A DNA stretch of 64,000 bases. Source: Saccharibacillus kuerlensis DSM 22868. Lineage in GTDB: Bacteria > Bacillota > Bacilli > Paenibacillales > Paenibacillaceae. A program made the translations under genes and the position numbers. Position 1 is the first letter of the stretch, and every line of letters starts with the position of its first letter. The notes under the pieces are model-generated. The model was given only the letters and a program-made list of their open reading frames with translations, was not told the DNA's origin and did not search any database. The stretch spans positions 1 to 64,000 of the forward strand of contig NZ_KB899291.1 in NCBI RefSeq assembly GCF_000378145.1, given 5' to 3'. This document shows, in pieces, positions 1-9,395 of the stretch.

Positions 1-1262
1 AGGTATCGGAAGAGCCGATCGATGAACCGGAAGAGCCTGAAGTGCCGGAAGAACCGATCGATGAACCGGAAGAGCCAGAGGTATCGGAAGAGCCGGTCGA
101 TGAACCGGAAGAGCCTGAAGTGCCGGAAGAGCCGATCGATGAACCGGAAGAGCCTGAGGTACCAGAAGAGCCGATCGATGAACCGGAAGAGCCTGAAGTG
201 CCGGAAGAACCGATCGATGAACCGGAAGAGCCTGAAGTACCGGTTAAAGGATTATCTGTAATGGATTTTGGTGCTATTGCCAATGATGATAATGACGATT
301 ATGAGGCTTTTGCTGCTGCTGCTGAAGAAGCCCGGTCAAAAAATGAGGCTTTGCATATCCCGGAAGGTGAGTTTAAACTGGGCAAAATATTGAAGGTTGA
401 CGGGATTCGTATGGAAGGTGTCGGCAAAGACAAAACGCTGCTAGTCTCGACCGACCCGGAGAATGGATCGATCGATCTGCTCGGTGACGGCGTACAGATC
501 CGCAACTTTAAGCATGCTTATCAGACGACCGTGCCAAGAGGAAACGGTTCGCATGATAAGAACAGTATCACGGTACGCAGTGCAACCAACTTTGTGATCG
601 ACAATATTCATGTTGATAGATCCAGTACGGCCGGCATCATGATCGCGTACGGTTCAAGCGACGGTACAATTTCGAACAATACGGTCGAAAACACGGGAGC
701 GGACGGCATTCATATGACGACCGAAAGTCACGACATTAAGGTAGTTAATAATAGAGTATCGAATGTCGGTGATGACGGAATTGCGGTTGTCAGCTACGGA
801 AGCAGCAAGGTTCCTGTTCGGGATATCCTCATCAAAGATAATTGGGTCGGCAATTTTTCCAAAGCACGCGGCATTTCCGTAGTCGGTGGAGAAGATGTGC
901 GAATCGAGGGAAACGAGATAAGCGATACGATGATGGCAGGCGTTTATATTGCGGCTGAAGGTTCCTATAACACATTGGATGTCCACAGAGTCCAGGTTAA
1001 CAACAATACAATTGATAGTACCGGCATTAAAAAGCCCGAGAATCATCCGAACGTGCTGGTGTATGCTTCGCATGGAGTTGTCGATGACGTCAAGTTTTAC
1101 GGCAACCTGATTCAGAATGGAGCGCACCGGGGCATTGGGGTATGGGGACAGGGCGAGATTGGGGACGTCGTTTTCGAACGCAATACTCTCATTAATGTTA
1201 ATGGGAGCGCGACAACTTTTGAGAACGGTAATATCAAGCTGATCGACAACATCGGTTTCTAA
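1..1262 (+). CDS. Secreted-type parallel beta-helix protein with Pro/Glu tandem repeats (5' partial)
   Basis: The reading frame is open from the left edge (first complete codon at base 3), so the true start lies outside the window; 419 codons are visible. Residues 1-78 are six tandem copies of a 13-residue acidic unit (V-P/S-E-E-P-I/V-D-E-P-E-E-P-E), an extended linker or cell-wall-spanning segment. The rest is a pectate-lyase-3/right-handed beta-helix domain: it opens with a DFGAIANDDNDDYEAF motif typical of polygalacturonase-like proteins, followed by recurrent N-N-x-I/V and G-I-x-V rungs. The fold usually binds or cleaves polysaccharides, but I cannot assign a substrate and see no defined catalytic triad. 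The gene ends before a clear terminator. Confident for the domain, not for the activity. Confidence 0.85.
   Translation, partial: VSEEPIDEPEEPEVPEEPIDEPEEPEVSEEPVDEPEEPEVPEEPIDEPEEPEVPEEPIDEPEEPEVPEEPIDEPEEPEVPVKGLSVMDFGAIANDDNDDYEAFAAAAEEARSKNEALHIPEGEFKLGKILKVDGIRMEGVGKDKTLLVSTDPENGSIDLLGDGVQIRNFKHAYQTTVPRGNGSHDKNSITVRSATNFVIDNIHVDRSSTAGIMIAYGSSDGTISNNTVENTGADGIHMTTESHDIKVVNNRVSNVGDDGIAVVSYGSSKVPVRDILIKDNWVGNFSKARGISVVGGEDVRIEGNEISDTMMAGVYIAAEGSYNTLDVHRVQVNNNTIDSTGIKKPENHPNVLVYASHGVVDDVKFYGNLIQNGAHRGIGVWGQGEIGDVVFERNTLINVNGSATTFENGNIKLIDNIGF
3..236 (+). repeat. Six in-frame 39-bp coding repeats
   Basis: Period is 39 bp, encoding 13 residues rich in Pro and Glu. Copies differ only at synonymous or conservative sites (VPEEP/VSEEP, PID/PVD, alternating gtg, gta and gag/gaa codons). 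The array probably continues left of the window. This is a protein repeat, not CRISPR, because there are no spacers. Confidence 0.9.
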
Positions 1263-1269
1263 ACACAGT

Positions 1270-1309
1270 AAAAACGAGCATCCGATTTTTCGTCGGAGGC
1301 TCGTTTTTT
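1270..1309 (+). terminator. Rho-independent terminator of the beta-helix gene
   Basis: AAAACGAGC..TCCGA pairs with TCGGA.GCTCGTTTT around a T-rich loop and is followed by T6, 8 bp after the stop codon. Confidence 0.85.
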
Positions 1310-1347
1310 GCTGTCAACTGTGATCCGGCAGCGCTTATTTTAACTAC

Positions 1348-2802
1348 TTACTTCTCGTTTAAATATTTACTTTTTAATGCAAAAATTCGTGTGAGACTCT
1401 CGTCAATGCGCTGCTCGGAAATCCTGCCGGATTTCACTGCCTGAGTGATCGCCTCAATCGCTTCGATCGCGTTGTCTGCACCATGTGCAACAAGAATAAT
1501 GTCGCTGCCCGCTTGGACGGAGTGAACTGCCGATTCGCCGATCCCATAGTTTTTTGCGATAGCGCCCATGGTCATATCATCGGTCATGACTACACCTTTG
1601 AAGCCAAGTTTACTACGCAGCAGATCGGTAATGACCGCTTTCGACATCGACGAAGGAAACTGCTGATCGAGCTTGGGCAGCAGAATGTGGGCAATCATGA
1701 CAACGTCTGCTCCTTCGTTAATCGCTTTTCGAAACGGAATCAGCTCCAGCTTGTTGAGTTCGGCCAAACTCTTGTTCACAACGGGGAGCGAGATATGCGA
1801 ATCAACCGACGTATCGCCGTGTCCCGGGAAATGTTTGACGACGGGAATGACTTTTTTGGATTCCAATCCTTGCATGACCGCAATGCCCATTTTCGATACC
1901 ATTGCTGCGCTGTCGCCGAACGAGCGATCGCCGATAACGGGGTTGTCGGGATTGCTGTTCACATCAAGCACCGGTGCGTAGTCGAGGTTAAATCCTTGGG
2001 ACTTGAGCTGTTCGCCCAGCTGCTCGCCGATCGAACGCGCATATTCCGTATCGTTCTTTCTGCCGACAGCCGCTGCCGTTGGAATTTTCTCTACGCCTTT
2101 GAGCCGTGCTACGCGTCCGCCTTCCTGATCGACGCTGATCAGCAGCGGCAGCTCTTTGTTGGGGTTGGCCGCTTTGATGCTGGCGGCGAATTTCTTCGTT
2201 TGCGCCGCGGATTGAATATTGTCCGCGTAGAAAATGACGCCGCCAATCCCGTAATCTTGAATAAGCTTCTTGTCTTCCGCACGCAGCGAAGTGCCTTCCA
2301 GACCGGCAAGGACCATCTGCCCGATCTTTTCTTCCAATGTCATACCGGTGATCGGGGAAGAAGCGTTGTCCGATTTAGCCGGGACGGCGGGAGCTGCCGT
2401 CTGTCCGGATTGATCGGAACCGGCATTGGGTGAATCCGCCTTCGGCTTAACTGGAGCGTTTGTTTTGCTGGAATCGGAAGAGTCTTCTTTGGAGGCATCT
2501 TTCGAATCTGAGACATTAGGCTTGGTACTACTAACCGTTTCCGCAGGCTCCTGGTTTGGCCGAGCAGAAGCTTCGGCTTGAGGTTCAGTCTGAGGGTTAG
2601 CTTGGGCATCAGCCTGCGTTTCTGAAGATGATGGAGACACCTGGGATGCCTGAGATGCTTGAGATGCCTGCGTAGATGTATCCGTGGCTGTATTGCTGCG
2701 CTCTCCGAACAAGAGCAGGCCACCTGTTGTGATGATTAGCATAAGCAGTATGGCCGAAATGATTTTGAATAATGGAGAGGAACTCCTGGGTTTGCGGGGC
2801 AT
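1348..2802 (-). CDS. Membrane-anchored GH3 beta-N-acetylhexosaminidase (NagZ-like)
   Basis: A 484-residue protein. The start chosen is the ATG preceded by GAAAGGAG (2811-2820); an in-frame ATG 11 codons upstream lacks a ribosome site. A signal-anchor helix (about residues 14-34) is followed by a Ser/Pro/Gln/Lys-rich linker of about 115 residues, then a GH3 N-terminal domain. Visible family motifs are SVDQEGGRV, the KHFPGHGDT loop with its catalytic His/Asp pair, and VMTDDM with the nucleophile Asp. GH3 enzymes with the KHFPGHG loop remove N-acetylglucosamine from muropeptides or chitin fragments; here the enzyme probably acts outside the membrane in wall recycling. There is no C-terminal second domain, as in NagZ. 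Convergent with the upstream beta-helix gene. Confidence 0.9.
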   Translation of the reverse strand: MPRKPRSSSPLFKIISAILLMLIITTGGLLLFGERSNTATDTSTQASQASQASQVSPSSSETQADAQANPQTEPQAEASARPNQEPAETVSSTKPNVSDSKDASKEDSSDSSKTNAPVKPKADSPNAGSDQSGQTAAPAVPAKSDNASSPITGMTLEEKIGQMVLAGLEGTSLRAEDKKLIQDYGIGGVIFYADNIQSAAQTKKFAASIKAANPNKELPLLISVDQEGGRVARLKGVEKIPTAAAVGRKNDTEYARSIGEQLGEQLKSQGFNLDYAPVLDVNSNPDNPVIGDRSFGDSAAMVSKMGIAVMQGLESKKVIPVVKHFPGHGDTSVDSHISLPVVNKSLAELNKLELIPFRKAINEGADVVMIAHILLPKLDQQFPSSMSKAVITDLLRSKLGFKGVVMTDDMTMGAIAKNYGIGESAVHSVQAGSDIILVAHGADNAIEAIEAITQAVKSGRISEQRIDESLTRIFALKSKYLNEK

Positions 2803-2895
2803 AAAGGTAGTGCTCCTTTCTAACATGGACTGCATAATGTGGAATAATGTTGACTGTATTGTTCATGAAAAGAAGCTTGGTGGCAGCCAGTCTGC

Positions 2896-3864
2896 TTACG
2901 TGGTCTCCCGAACAACCAATCCGAATTCCAATGGCTTTAATGGAAGAGGCTGCTTGAGCAGACCGGGAGAGAGCAGCGCAAACGCATTGTAAGCCTGATT
3001 TCGAATCGGATTCTGAACGCTGGTTAGGCCAAGCGTGCTGGCAATCTGCATATTGTCGAAGCTGACGATTCGCAGCTCGTTTGGCACGTCCCAGCCGAGT
3101 CGGCGCGCTTCACTGAGCACTCCCGCTGCCACATAGTCGTTTGCGCAGATAATGGCTTGCGGCTCTTCTCCAAGCCCCAACATTCTATGGACTACATTCT
3201 GTCCATCCGTAAGATGATAGGCAGACTTGAAATACCAGTCGCGCCGGACCTCGAGTCCATGTGCTGCCATCAAGTCCTCGTAAGCTTGAATCCGCCGCTG
3301 CGTATTCAGGCTCTCCGGGCGGCCGAACGCATTGGCGATTCGTGTGACGCCGCACGACAGCAGATGCTGGACGGCAAGCGCATAGCCGTCGTACTGGTCC
3401 ATTGCGACGGATGGAATATCCGGACGTTCCATTCGCTGCCATGAGACGATCGGACCGTACTTGCCGTAGGCGCTGATCACGGATAGATCGTTAACAGAGG
3501 TAATAATAAGCAGCCCGTCTACCCTTTTCTGCTTCAGATCCTCGAATGCCTGCAGCTCCCTTTGTTTGTCCAGATTCGACGTATAAATGATTGTCTGAAA
3601 TCCGTGTTCGGCAGCTGCTTCGACGAAACTGGTCATAAATGGAAGGATAATTTCGCTGATGTCTGCGGTGATCATGCCGATTTGCAGGGTTTTGCCTTTC
3701 GACAGAGAGACGGCGTTTCGGTTCGGCACATAATCCATTTCGCGGATAACACGCAGAACTTTCTCCCTGGTTTCCGGGCTGACATGACGGGATTTATTGA
3801 GCACACGCGAAACGGTCGCTTTGGAAAAGCCCGAAAGTTTCGCAATTTCTTCAAGATTGGACAT
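2896..3864 (-). CDS. LacI/GalR-family transcriptional regulator
   Basis: A 322-residue protein. The start MSNLEEIAK has AAGGAG 8 nt upstream; a longer reading frame beginning at 3903 would overlap the putative operator. The N-terminal HTH (residues 2-50) has the classical LacI sequence: LEEIAKLSGFSKATVSRVLN, then the hinge DYVPNRNAVSLSKGKT. A periplasmic-binding-protein-like effector domain follows (ICANDYVAAGVLSEA; VSFDNM). It is divergent from the GH1 gene, and the palindrome at 3889-3902 lies in the shared promoter region. I infer autoregulation and repression of the beta-glucosidase, relieved by a sugar ligand. Confidence 0.92.
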   Translation of the reverse strand: MSNLEEIAKLSGFSKATVSRVLNKSRHVSPETREKVLRVIREMDYVPNRNAVSLSKGKTLQIGMITADISEIILPFMTSFVEAAAEHGFQTIIYTSNLDKQRELQAFEDLKQKRVDGLLIITSVNDLSVISAYGKYGPIVSWQRMERPDIPSVAMDQYDGYALAVQHLLSCGVTRIANAFGRPESLNTQRRIQAYEDLMAAHGLEVRRDWYFKSAYHLTDGQNVVHRMLGLGEEPQAIICANDYVAAGVLSEARRLGWDVPNELRIVSFDNMQIASTLGLTSVQNPIRNQAYNAFALLSPGLLKQPLPLKPLEFGLVVRETT

Positions 3865-3882
3865 ACGATCGCTCCTTGGGGG

Positions 3883-3913
3883 TTGACGTGGAACGCGTTT
3901 CACGATTTATGCT
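3883..3913 (+). promoter_or_regulatory. GH1 promoter with embedded palindromic operator
   Basis: TTGACG (3883-3888) and TATGCT (3908-3913) are separated by 19 bp. The spacer holds TGGAACGCGTTTCA (3889-3902), an imperfect palindrome with an AACGCGTT core of the kind bound by LacI-family repressors. It sits between the divergent lacI-type gene and the GH1 gene, so it could silence both. It is not a canonical cre site, because the central CG spacing differs. Confidence 0.6.
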
Positions 3914-3954
3914 GTGTTTAAGAACTTCTTTCCTATTCTAACACACAGGAGTGA

Positions 3955-5394
<1,440 letters not shown>

Positions 5395-5404
5395 GTTTGA
5401 GCAC

Positions 5405-5686
5405 GTACATCCGACTAAAGCATAAAAAGACGCTTCCCTTTGGGAAGCGTCCTCAACATGTTGAGAAAGTCTTAATTAAAGTGAAGCGGATGTACGAAGA
5501 GGGGAATTCAGTGAAGGAACGATAGTGTTCGCCTTTGAAATCGGGAAAATTCCACTAAAATTCGATCCCTTTTCCCGATTTCAACACGCGACCGGAACGA
5601 ATTCCCCTCGCAGCTATTGAGCTTCTATAACAAATTGAACTTTCTCAACAGCCTTAGGACGCTTCCCACTCGGGAAGCGTCCTTTT
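5405..5686. repeat. Nested-palindrome intergenic element 1
   Basis: It fills the gap between two convergent genes. Inverted arms from outside inwards: GTACATCCG (5405-5413) with 5487-5495; a GACGCTTCCC hairpin (5429-5451) and a near-copy (5657-5682); GTTGAGAAAGT (5460-5470) with 5639-5649; GAGGGGAATTC (5499-5509) with 5599-5609; and a perfect 15-bp stem TTGAAATCGGGAAAA (5535-5549) with 5570-5584 around a 20-nt loop. The same architecture, spacing and core recur at 55478-55598. The right-hand hairpin ends in TTTT and can terminate transcription. Confidence 0.75.
5657..5686 (+). terminator. Terminator hairpin at the edge of palindrome element 1
   Basis: GGACGCTTCCC, four-base loop, GGGAAGCGTCC, then TTTTCT. 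It lies immediately 3' of the ccdC-like gene on the opposite strand and may serve both convergent transcripts. Confidence 0.7.
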
Positions 5687-5693
5687 CTATAAA

Positions 5694-6245
5694 TCAAGCT
5701 TTTGAAGCACCCGCCGGATTGTCGCCGTTCTGAGAACTTGCGGTCATCCGCTTGAACCGCCGGAGCATATTAAGCCGCCAATGCAGAATCATGCCAAAAG
5801 CAAGAATAAAGAATACGCCGCCAGTCTGGGGAAGTGTTACAAAACGTTCGACATAGCTGTGCAGTCCCAGTCGAATTACGATCAGCACAACGAGAATAAC
5901 GAGGAATGCTTTGGACCTTTTGACAAACAGATCGCTGCCGATCTGTTCGAATTGGGTGCCGAGAATCAGGGGGTAAGCAAACAGGAACCAGCCAACGAGG
6001 AATGCGATCAGAGCGCCGGTCCAAGGAATCTGGATATCACGAATCACAAACATAAAGAAACCGGTAGCCATACCGACCGGGGGCATCATGATCTTGCGGA
6101 CCGACAGCGGCCGCTTGCTGGCCTTTATGCGCATAACCAAGGCCATGGATGCCATACCGGCAAAGAACAGAGTGAACAGAACGCTGAGCAGAATCGGGTT
6201 CAGCGAGAACAATTTATCGAAGATCGAATTGATCCAGTCTATCAT
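5694..6245 (-). CDS. CcdC-family integral membrane protein
   Basis: 183 residues. The start (MIDWINS) is preceded by AGAGAAGAGG. There are about five hydrophobic helices and the CcdC/DUF1453 hallmark segment RKIMMPPVGMATGFFMFV. Family members are membrane proteins found near cytochrome-c maturation genes in Bacillus, although their biochemical role is undefined; none of those neighbours is present here. The C-terminus is a basic then Ser/Asn-rich cytoplasmic tail. Convergent with the GH1 gene across the palindromic element. Confidence 0.75.
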   Translation of the reverse strand: MIDWINSIFDKLFSLNPILLSVLFTLFFAGMASMALVMRIKASKRPLSVRKIMMPPVGMATGFFMFVIRDIQIPWTGALIAFLVGWFLFAYPLILGTQFEQIGSDLFVKRSKAFLVILVVLIVIRLGLHSYVERFVTLPQTGGVFFILAFGMILHWRLNMLRRFKRMTASSQNGDNPAGASKA

Positions 6246-6434
6246 TATAAGCCTCTTCTCTGTATAGAATTCGAAAGTAATTATTATGAAAAATGCAGTT
6301 CCAGTATACCACAAGCGGGATATGCTTTTTACAATTGTTGGGCGCGAAATATTAGTTTTTGGGTAAGATTAAGAAGTAATATCATATACGAACGGTTTCC
6401 AATCCGGGACACCGAAGCTGAACGGGGGACCCTA

Positions 6435-6494
6435 ATGAGCAGTTTTACGATTGCGGAGATCGGACCTCACAATGAAGGAGGCCCTCATGAATAA
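6435..6494 (+). CDS. Possible 19-codon upstream ORF coupled to the response regulator
   Basis: ATG at 6435 follows GGGGGA by 4 nt and reads MSSFTIAEIG..., ending at 6494, so it overlaps the regulator start at 6487 in another frame. The arrangement would permit translational coupling. It is short and unsupported by any family, so it is a weak call. Confidence 0.25.
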   Translation: MSSFTIAEIGPHNEGGPHE

Positions 6495-8298
6495 ATATCA
6501 GAAACTGTTTATCAGTCAAGCGGAAGAAAATTTGAACCGCATGTTGAGTTCGAATGCGCACACGGATGAACGCACCGTATACCGTATGCTGCATTCGATC
6601 AAAGGAACTTCCGGAACGATCGGTTTGCAGGACTGGTACGAAGTTTCGGTGCGTCTCCTGGAAGAGTTTCAGGAAGATGGTGAGCGCATCTTTACAAACG
6701 AAGAGCTGCAAGCACAGCTGGGCGATCTTGGGCTGCTGCTTCAGTCTTCCCGCGCGGCACTCCCGTCCAATGCTGCTGCGGCGGGAGAACAGGCGGAAAC
6801 TGGTGGAAGCAAAGGCAGCAAAGAAGCCGAACGCCAGCCGCCGGGCAGCGCATCTTCCGCTCTGAGCAGTCTTAGAAAAGCGATGACGAAGCGGAACAGC
6901 ACACAGGATAGTGCGGACATGACATCCTTGGAAGAAACGTCCGGGGAAGGACTGAAGACTTCGGAAGAAGCACAAAATGTGAAGGGGAGCGCTCTGGCGG
7001 AGGAAGAGAAAGTGTCCGAAGGCACTGTGCTGCTGCTTGACGATGACCTCGGCCTCTTGGCGCTGCTTAAGGATGAATTGGAATCCCGCGGATTTACAGT
7101 TTTCGCGACGCCTCGCTTCGACAAGGCAGTAGAATGGTTCTACGAGATGCGGCCTGACTGTGCCATACTCGATGTGCTGATGCCGGAACAAAGCGGCTTC
7201 GAACTCATGGAGCGGCTGCGGGAGCTGTGCGAACGTTATATGATCCCGGTCGTGCTGATGACGGCCAAGACCGATGATGCGACCCGGCTGCGCGCTTACG
7301 AAAGCGGAGTCGATGACTTCCTGACCAAGCCGCTGAATCTCGATGAATTTATTATTCGGATACGACGTCTGATACGGCGTCGGCACCGCCTGACCGGTCA
7401 ACTGCTGCTTGATCAGACCACCGGGGCTTATGGTATGGCGTTTCTGGAGCGGGAGCTCACGCGGCAGCTTGGTCTGCTCGGCGACTCTAGTGAACCGCTG
7501 GCGATCGCGTCCGTCCAACTGGAAGGGCTGCGTCGGCTCAATGAACGAACAGGCTACCGGGAAGGCGACCGTCTAATGAAAGCTTTCTCGGATCACGTAC
7601 GCCGGAAGCTGCGACCGCATGATATCTGGGCGCGGGACCGGGCCAATCGCTTCTTTTTGCTGCAGCCGGGAATCGGTGAAGTTCAGAGCAGTGCTTTTTT
7701 GCAAAAGATTCTGCTTGAAGAAGATTTGCTGGAGCTGCTTGATTCCAATGAAGTCAGCGTCGTCTATGGCCTGGAAGAGGTCAGACCCGGAATGTCCCGC
7801 CAGCTGGCACTTGCAGGAGCGGTAAGATCTCTCGAAGCAAAGCTCGCCCAATCTGCTGTAGGCAGTGAGCAGGAAACGCCCAATGAGCCGGCTTCCCGTC
7901 AATTGCGATTGGCGCTGATCGACGATGATGGGCTGATCCGAATGATCTTGGAGCGTCAGCTTCAGAGCCTGGAGGAGGAGTATGCGCTGGAGATCCGCTC
8001 CTTCTCCGATGGAGAGGAATTCCTGAGCGATCCTTGGCATGTGGGAGGCGCACATTATTTGCTGATTCTGGATCGCATGATGCCCCGAATGAATGGTATG
8101 GAAGTGCTGTCCCGTTTGCGGAGCGGAGAGTATGACCCGGTCTATACGGTGCTGATGCTGACTGGAATCAGCGATGAACGGGGGATTGCAGAAGCGATCC
8201 GGGCAGGTACGGACGATTACATGACCAAGCCGTTCAGCATGGTCGAACTTGAAGCGCGTGTCCGCAGACTGCTCGGGAAGGTAGGCACTGCCCTATGA
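6487..8298 (+). CDS. Multidomain regulator: HPt - REC - degenerate GGDEF - REC
   Basis: 603 residues; start at the ATG behind AAGGAGG. Residues 1-95 are an HPt domain with His36 (LHSIKGTSGTIGL). After an Ala/Ser/Glu-rich linker, REC1 (about 181-300) has the acidic LLDDD pocket, phosphoacceptor Asp229 and Lys281. Residues about 303-455 are GGDEF-like (TTGAYG..FLEREL, EGDRLMKAF), but the active-site loop reads RANRF at 384-388, so it should not make c-di-GMP. REC2 (474-600) has Asp529 and Lys581. It heads a four-gene operon with a GT2 synthase, so I infer a phosphorelay hub or c-di-GMP-independent scaffold controlling polysaccharide export. Confidence 0.88.
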   Translation: MNKYQKLFISQAEENLNRMLSSNAHTDERTVYRMLHSIKGTSGTIGLQDWYEVSVRLLEEFQEDGERIFTNEELQAQLGDLGLLLQSSRAALPSNAAAAGEQAETGGSKGSKEAERQPPGSASSALSSLRKAMTKRNSTQDSADMTSLEETSGEGLKTSEEAQNVKGSALAEEEKVSEGTVLLLDDDLGLLALLKDELESRGFTVFATPRFDKAVEWFYEMRPDCAILDVLMPEQSGFELMERLRELCERYMIPVVLMTAKTDDATRLRAYESGVDDFLTKPLNLDEFIIRIRRLIRRRHRLTGQLLLDQTTGAYGMAFLERELTRQLGLLGDSSEPLAIASVQLEGLRRLNERTGYREGDRLMKAFSDHVRRKLRPHDIWARDRANRFFLLQPGIGEVQSSAFLQKILLEEDLLELLDSNEVSVVYGLEEVRPGMSRQLALAGAVRSLEAKLAQSAVGSEQETPNEPASRQLRLALIDDDGLIRMILERQLQSLEEEYALEIRSFSDGEEFLSDPWHVGGAHYLLILDRMMPRMNGMEVLSRLRSGEYDPVYTVLMLTGISDERGIAEAIRAGTDDYMTKPFSMVELEARVRRLLGKVGTAL

Positions 8299-9395
8299 AC
8301 GATGCCGATATTCTGCGAATCCTCTGGATAGCTGCGGCTGTTCTGATTCTGCTGATCGGACTGATTCTGTTCTACCTGGTTGAGCGGAAGGTTCTGCGTA
8401 CCCGTTACCGGAAGCAGGTGGCGGAGGCGGTCGATAGGCTTGCCGCACCGGATTCGCCGCTTGTCGATTATCTAATGAGCGGCGAAAGATCTCGGCGGCT
8501 CGCTGCTTCCGGCGAAGGTTTGCGCCGGGAAGCGTTGGAGGAAGCACTGTTGAACCGGCTGACAGTCAGCGCATCGCAGATCGAACGGGAAAGAATCTAT
8601 GATTTTGCAGCGTACTATTTTACCGAGGAATATGCGTATATGCTGGAACAACGGCGCTGGAGCGACCGAATGAACGTCCTGCTGCACATCGAGAAATTTC
8701 AAATGACCGGATTGAAAGACAAGATTATCGACCGGCTCGACGGACTGAAAGAACACCCGAGTCATGACGACGAGCGCTTCCTGCTGGTTCGCACGCTGTC
8801 ATCTTTACAGGCAAAAGAAACGTTTGATTATTTTGATATTGCGGAGAAGCGATTTTCCGAGCTTCAGCTGATGCAGATGCTTCGTCCGCTGCAGGGCGAG
8901 CTGCTGGACCGCTTAATTCACGAATTTGAATGGTTTCCGATCCGGATTCGTTACTGCGTACTGGATACGCTGAGGCTGGGCAATGTGCGTACGAACGAAG
9001 TGCTGGAGCTGCTGGAAAACTGTATGCGTGTGGAGGACCGGGAGATGAGAATTCGGGCGCTCAAGGCATTGGCCAACTTCGGGTATATTACGCCGGCAGC
9101 TGCGGATCACCTCGAAGCGCGTATGATTGAAAGCGAGACAGTTTCCTGGCCGGAGCGGCTGATGCATGCTCGTTTGGCCGGTATGCTGCGCGAAGAACGT
9201 TTTGTTCCGCATTTGGAAACCATGATGGCCGATCCGTCCTACGAGGTGCGGCGGGAAGCGGCTTCTTCTCTAGCAAATTATCGGAATGGACTTGAGCGTA
9301 TCGGCCGGATCGCTGAAGAGCACCCAGACCGTTTTGCCCGTGATATGGCCATTGAGACACTGGAAAGGAGGGCCTATGAACGGAACGTGGGTTGA
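8295..9395 (+). CDS. Membrane-anchored HEAT-repeat protein
   Basis: 366 residues; the ATG overlaps the preceding stop (ATGA), which indicates translational coupling. One N-terminal transmembrane helix (about residues 9-29) is followed by a short basic stretch and a long helical solenoid. HEAT-like pairs are clearest toward the C-terminus (EMRIRALKALANFG; YEVRREAASSLANY). Such repeats usually bind protein partners. Lying between the phosphorelay regulator and the glycosyltransferase, it is a plausible adaptor that couples REC state to the synthase. No catalytic motif is visible. Confidence 0.7.
   Translation: MNDADILRILWIAAAVLILLIGLILFYLVERKVLRTRYRKQVAEAVDRLAAPDSPLVDYLMSGERSRRLAASGEGLRREALEEALLNRLTVSASQIERERIYDFAAYYFTEEYAYMLEQRRWSDRMNVLLHIEKFQMTGLKDKIIDRLDGLKEHPSHDDERFLLVRTLSSLQAKETFDYFDIAEKRFSELQLMQMLRPLQGELLDRLIHEFEWFPIRIRYCVLDTLRLGNVRTNEVLELLENCMRVEDREMRIRALKALANFGYITPAAADHLEARMIESETVSWPERLMHARLAGMLREERFVPHLETMMADPSYEVRREAASSLANYRNGLERIGRIAEEHPDRFARDMAIETLERRAYERNVG

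Noticed and set aside
3-236. Tandem repeats that could suggest a CRISPR array
   Set aside because: No spacers; the repeat is an in-frame 13-residue protein unit.
2684-2992. Plus-strand frame bridging the GH3 and LacI genes
   Set aside because: Antisense to the GH3 N-terminus and LacI C-terminus, no ribosome site.
6360-6486. Possible c-di-AMP or c-di-GMP riboswitch before the response regulator (CCGGGACACC..GGGGGACCC strings)
   Set aside because: Only short matches; I could not fold either consensus aptamer. An Infernal search against the GEMM and ydaO models would settle it.
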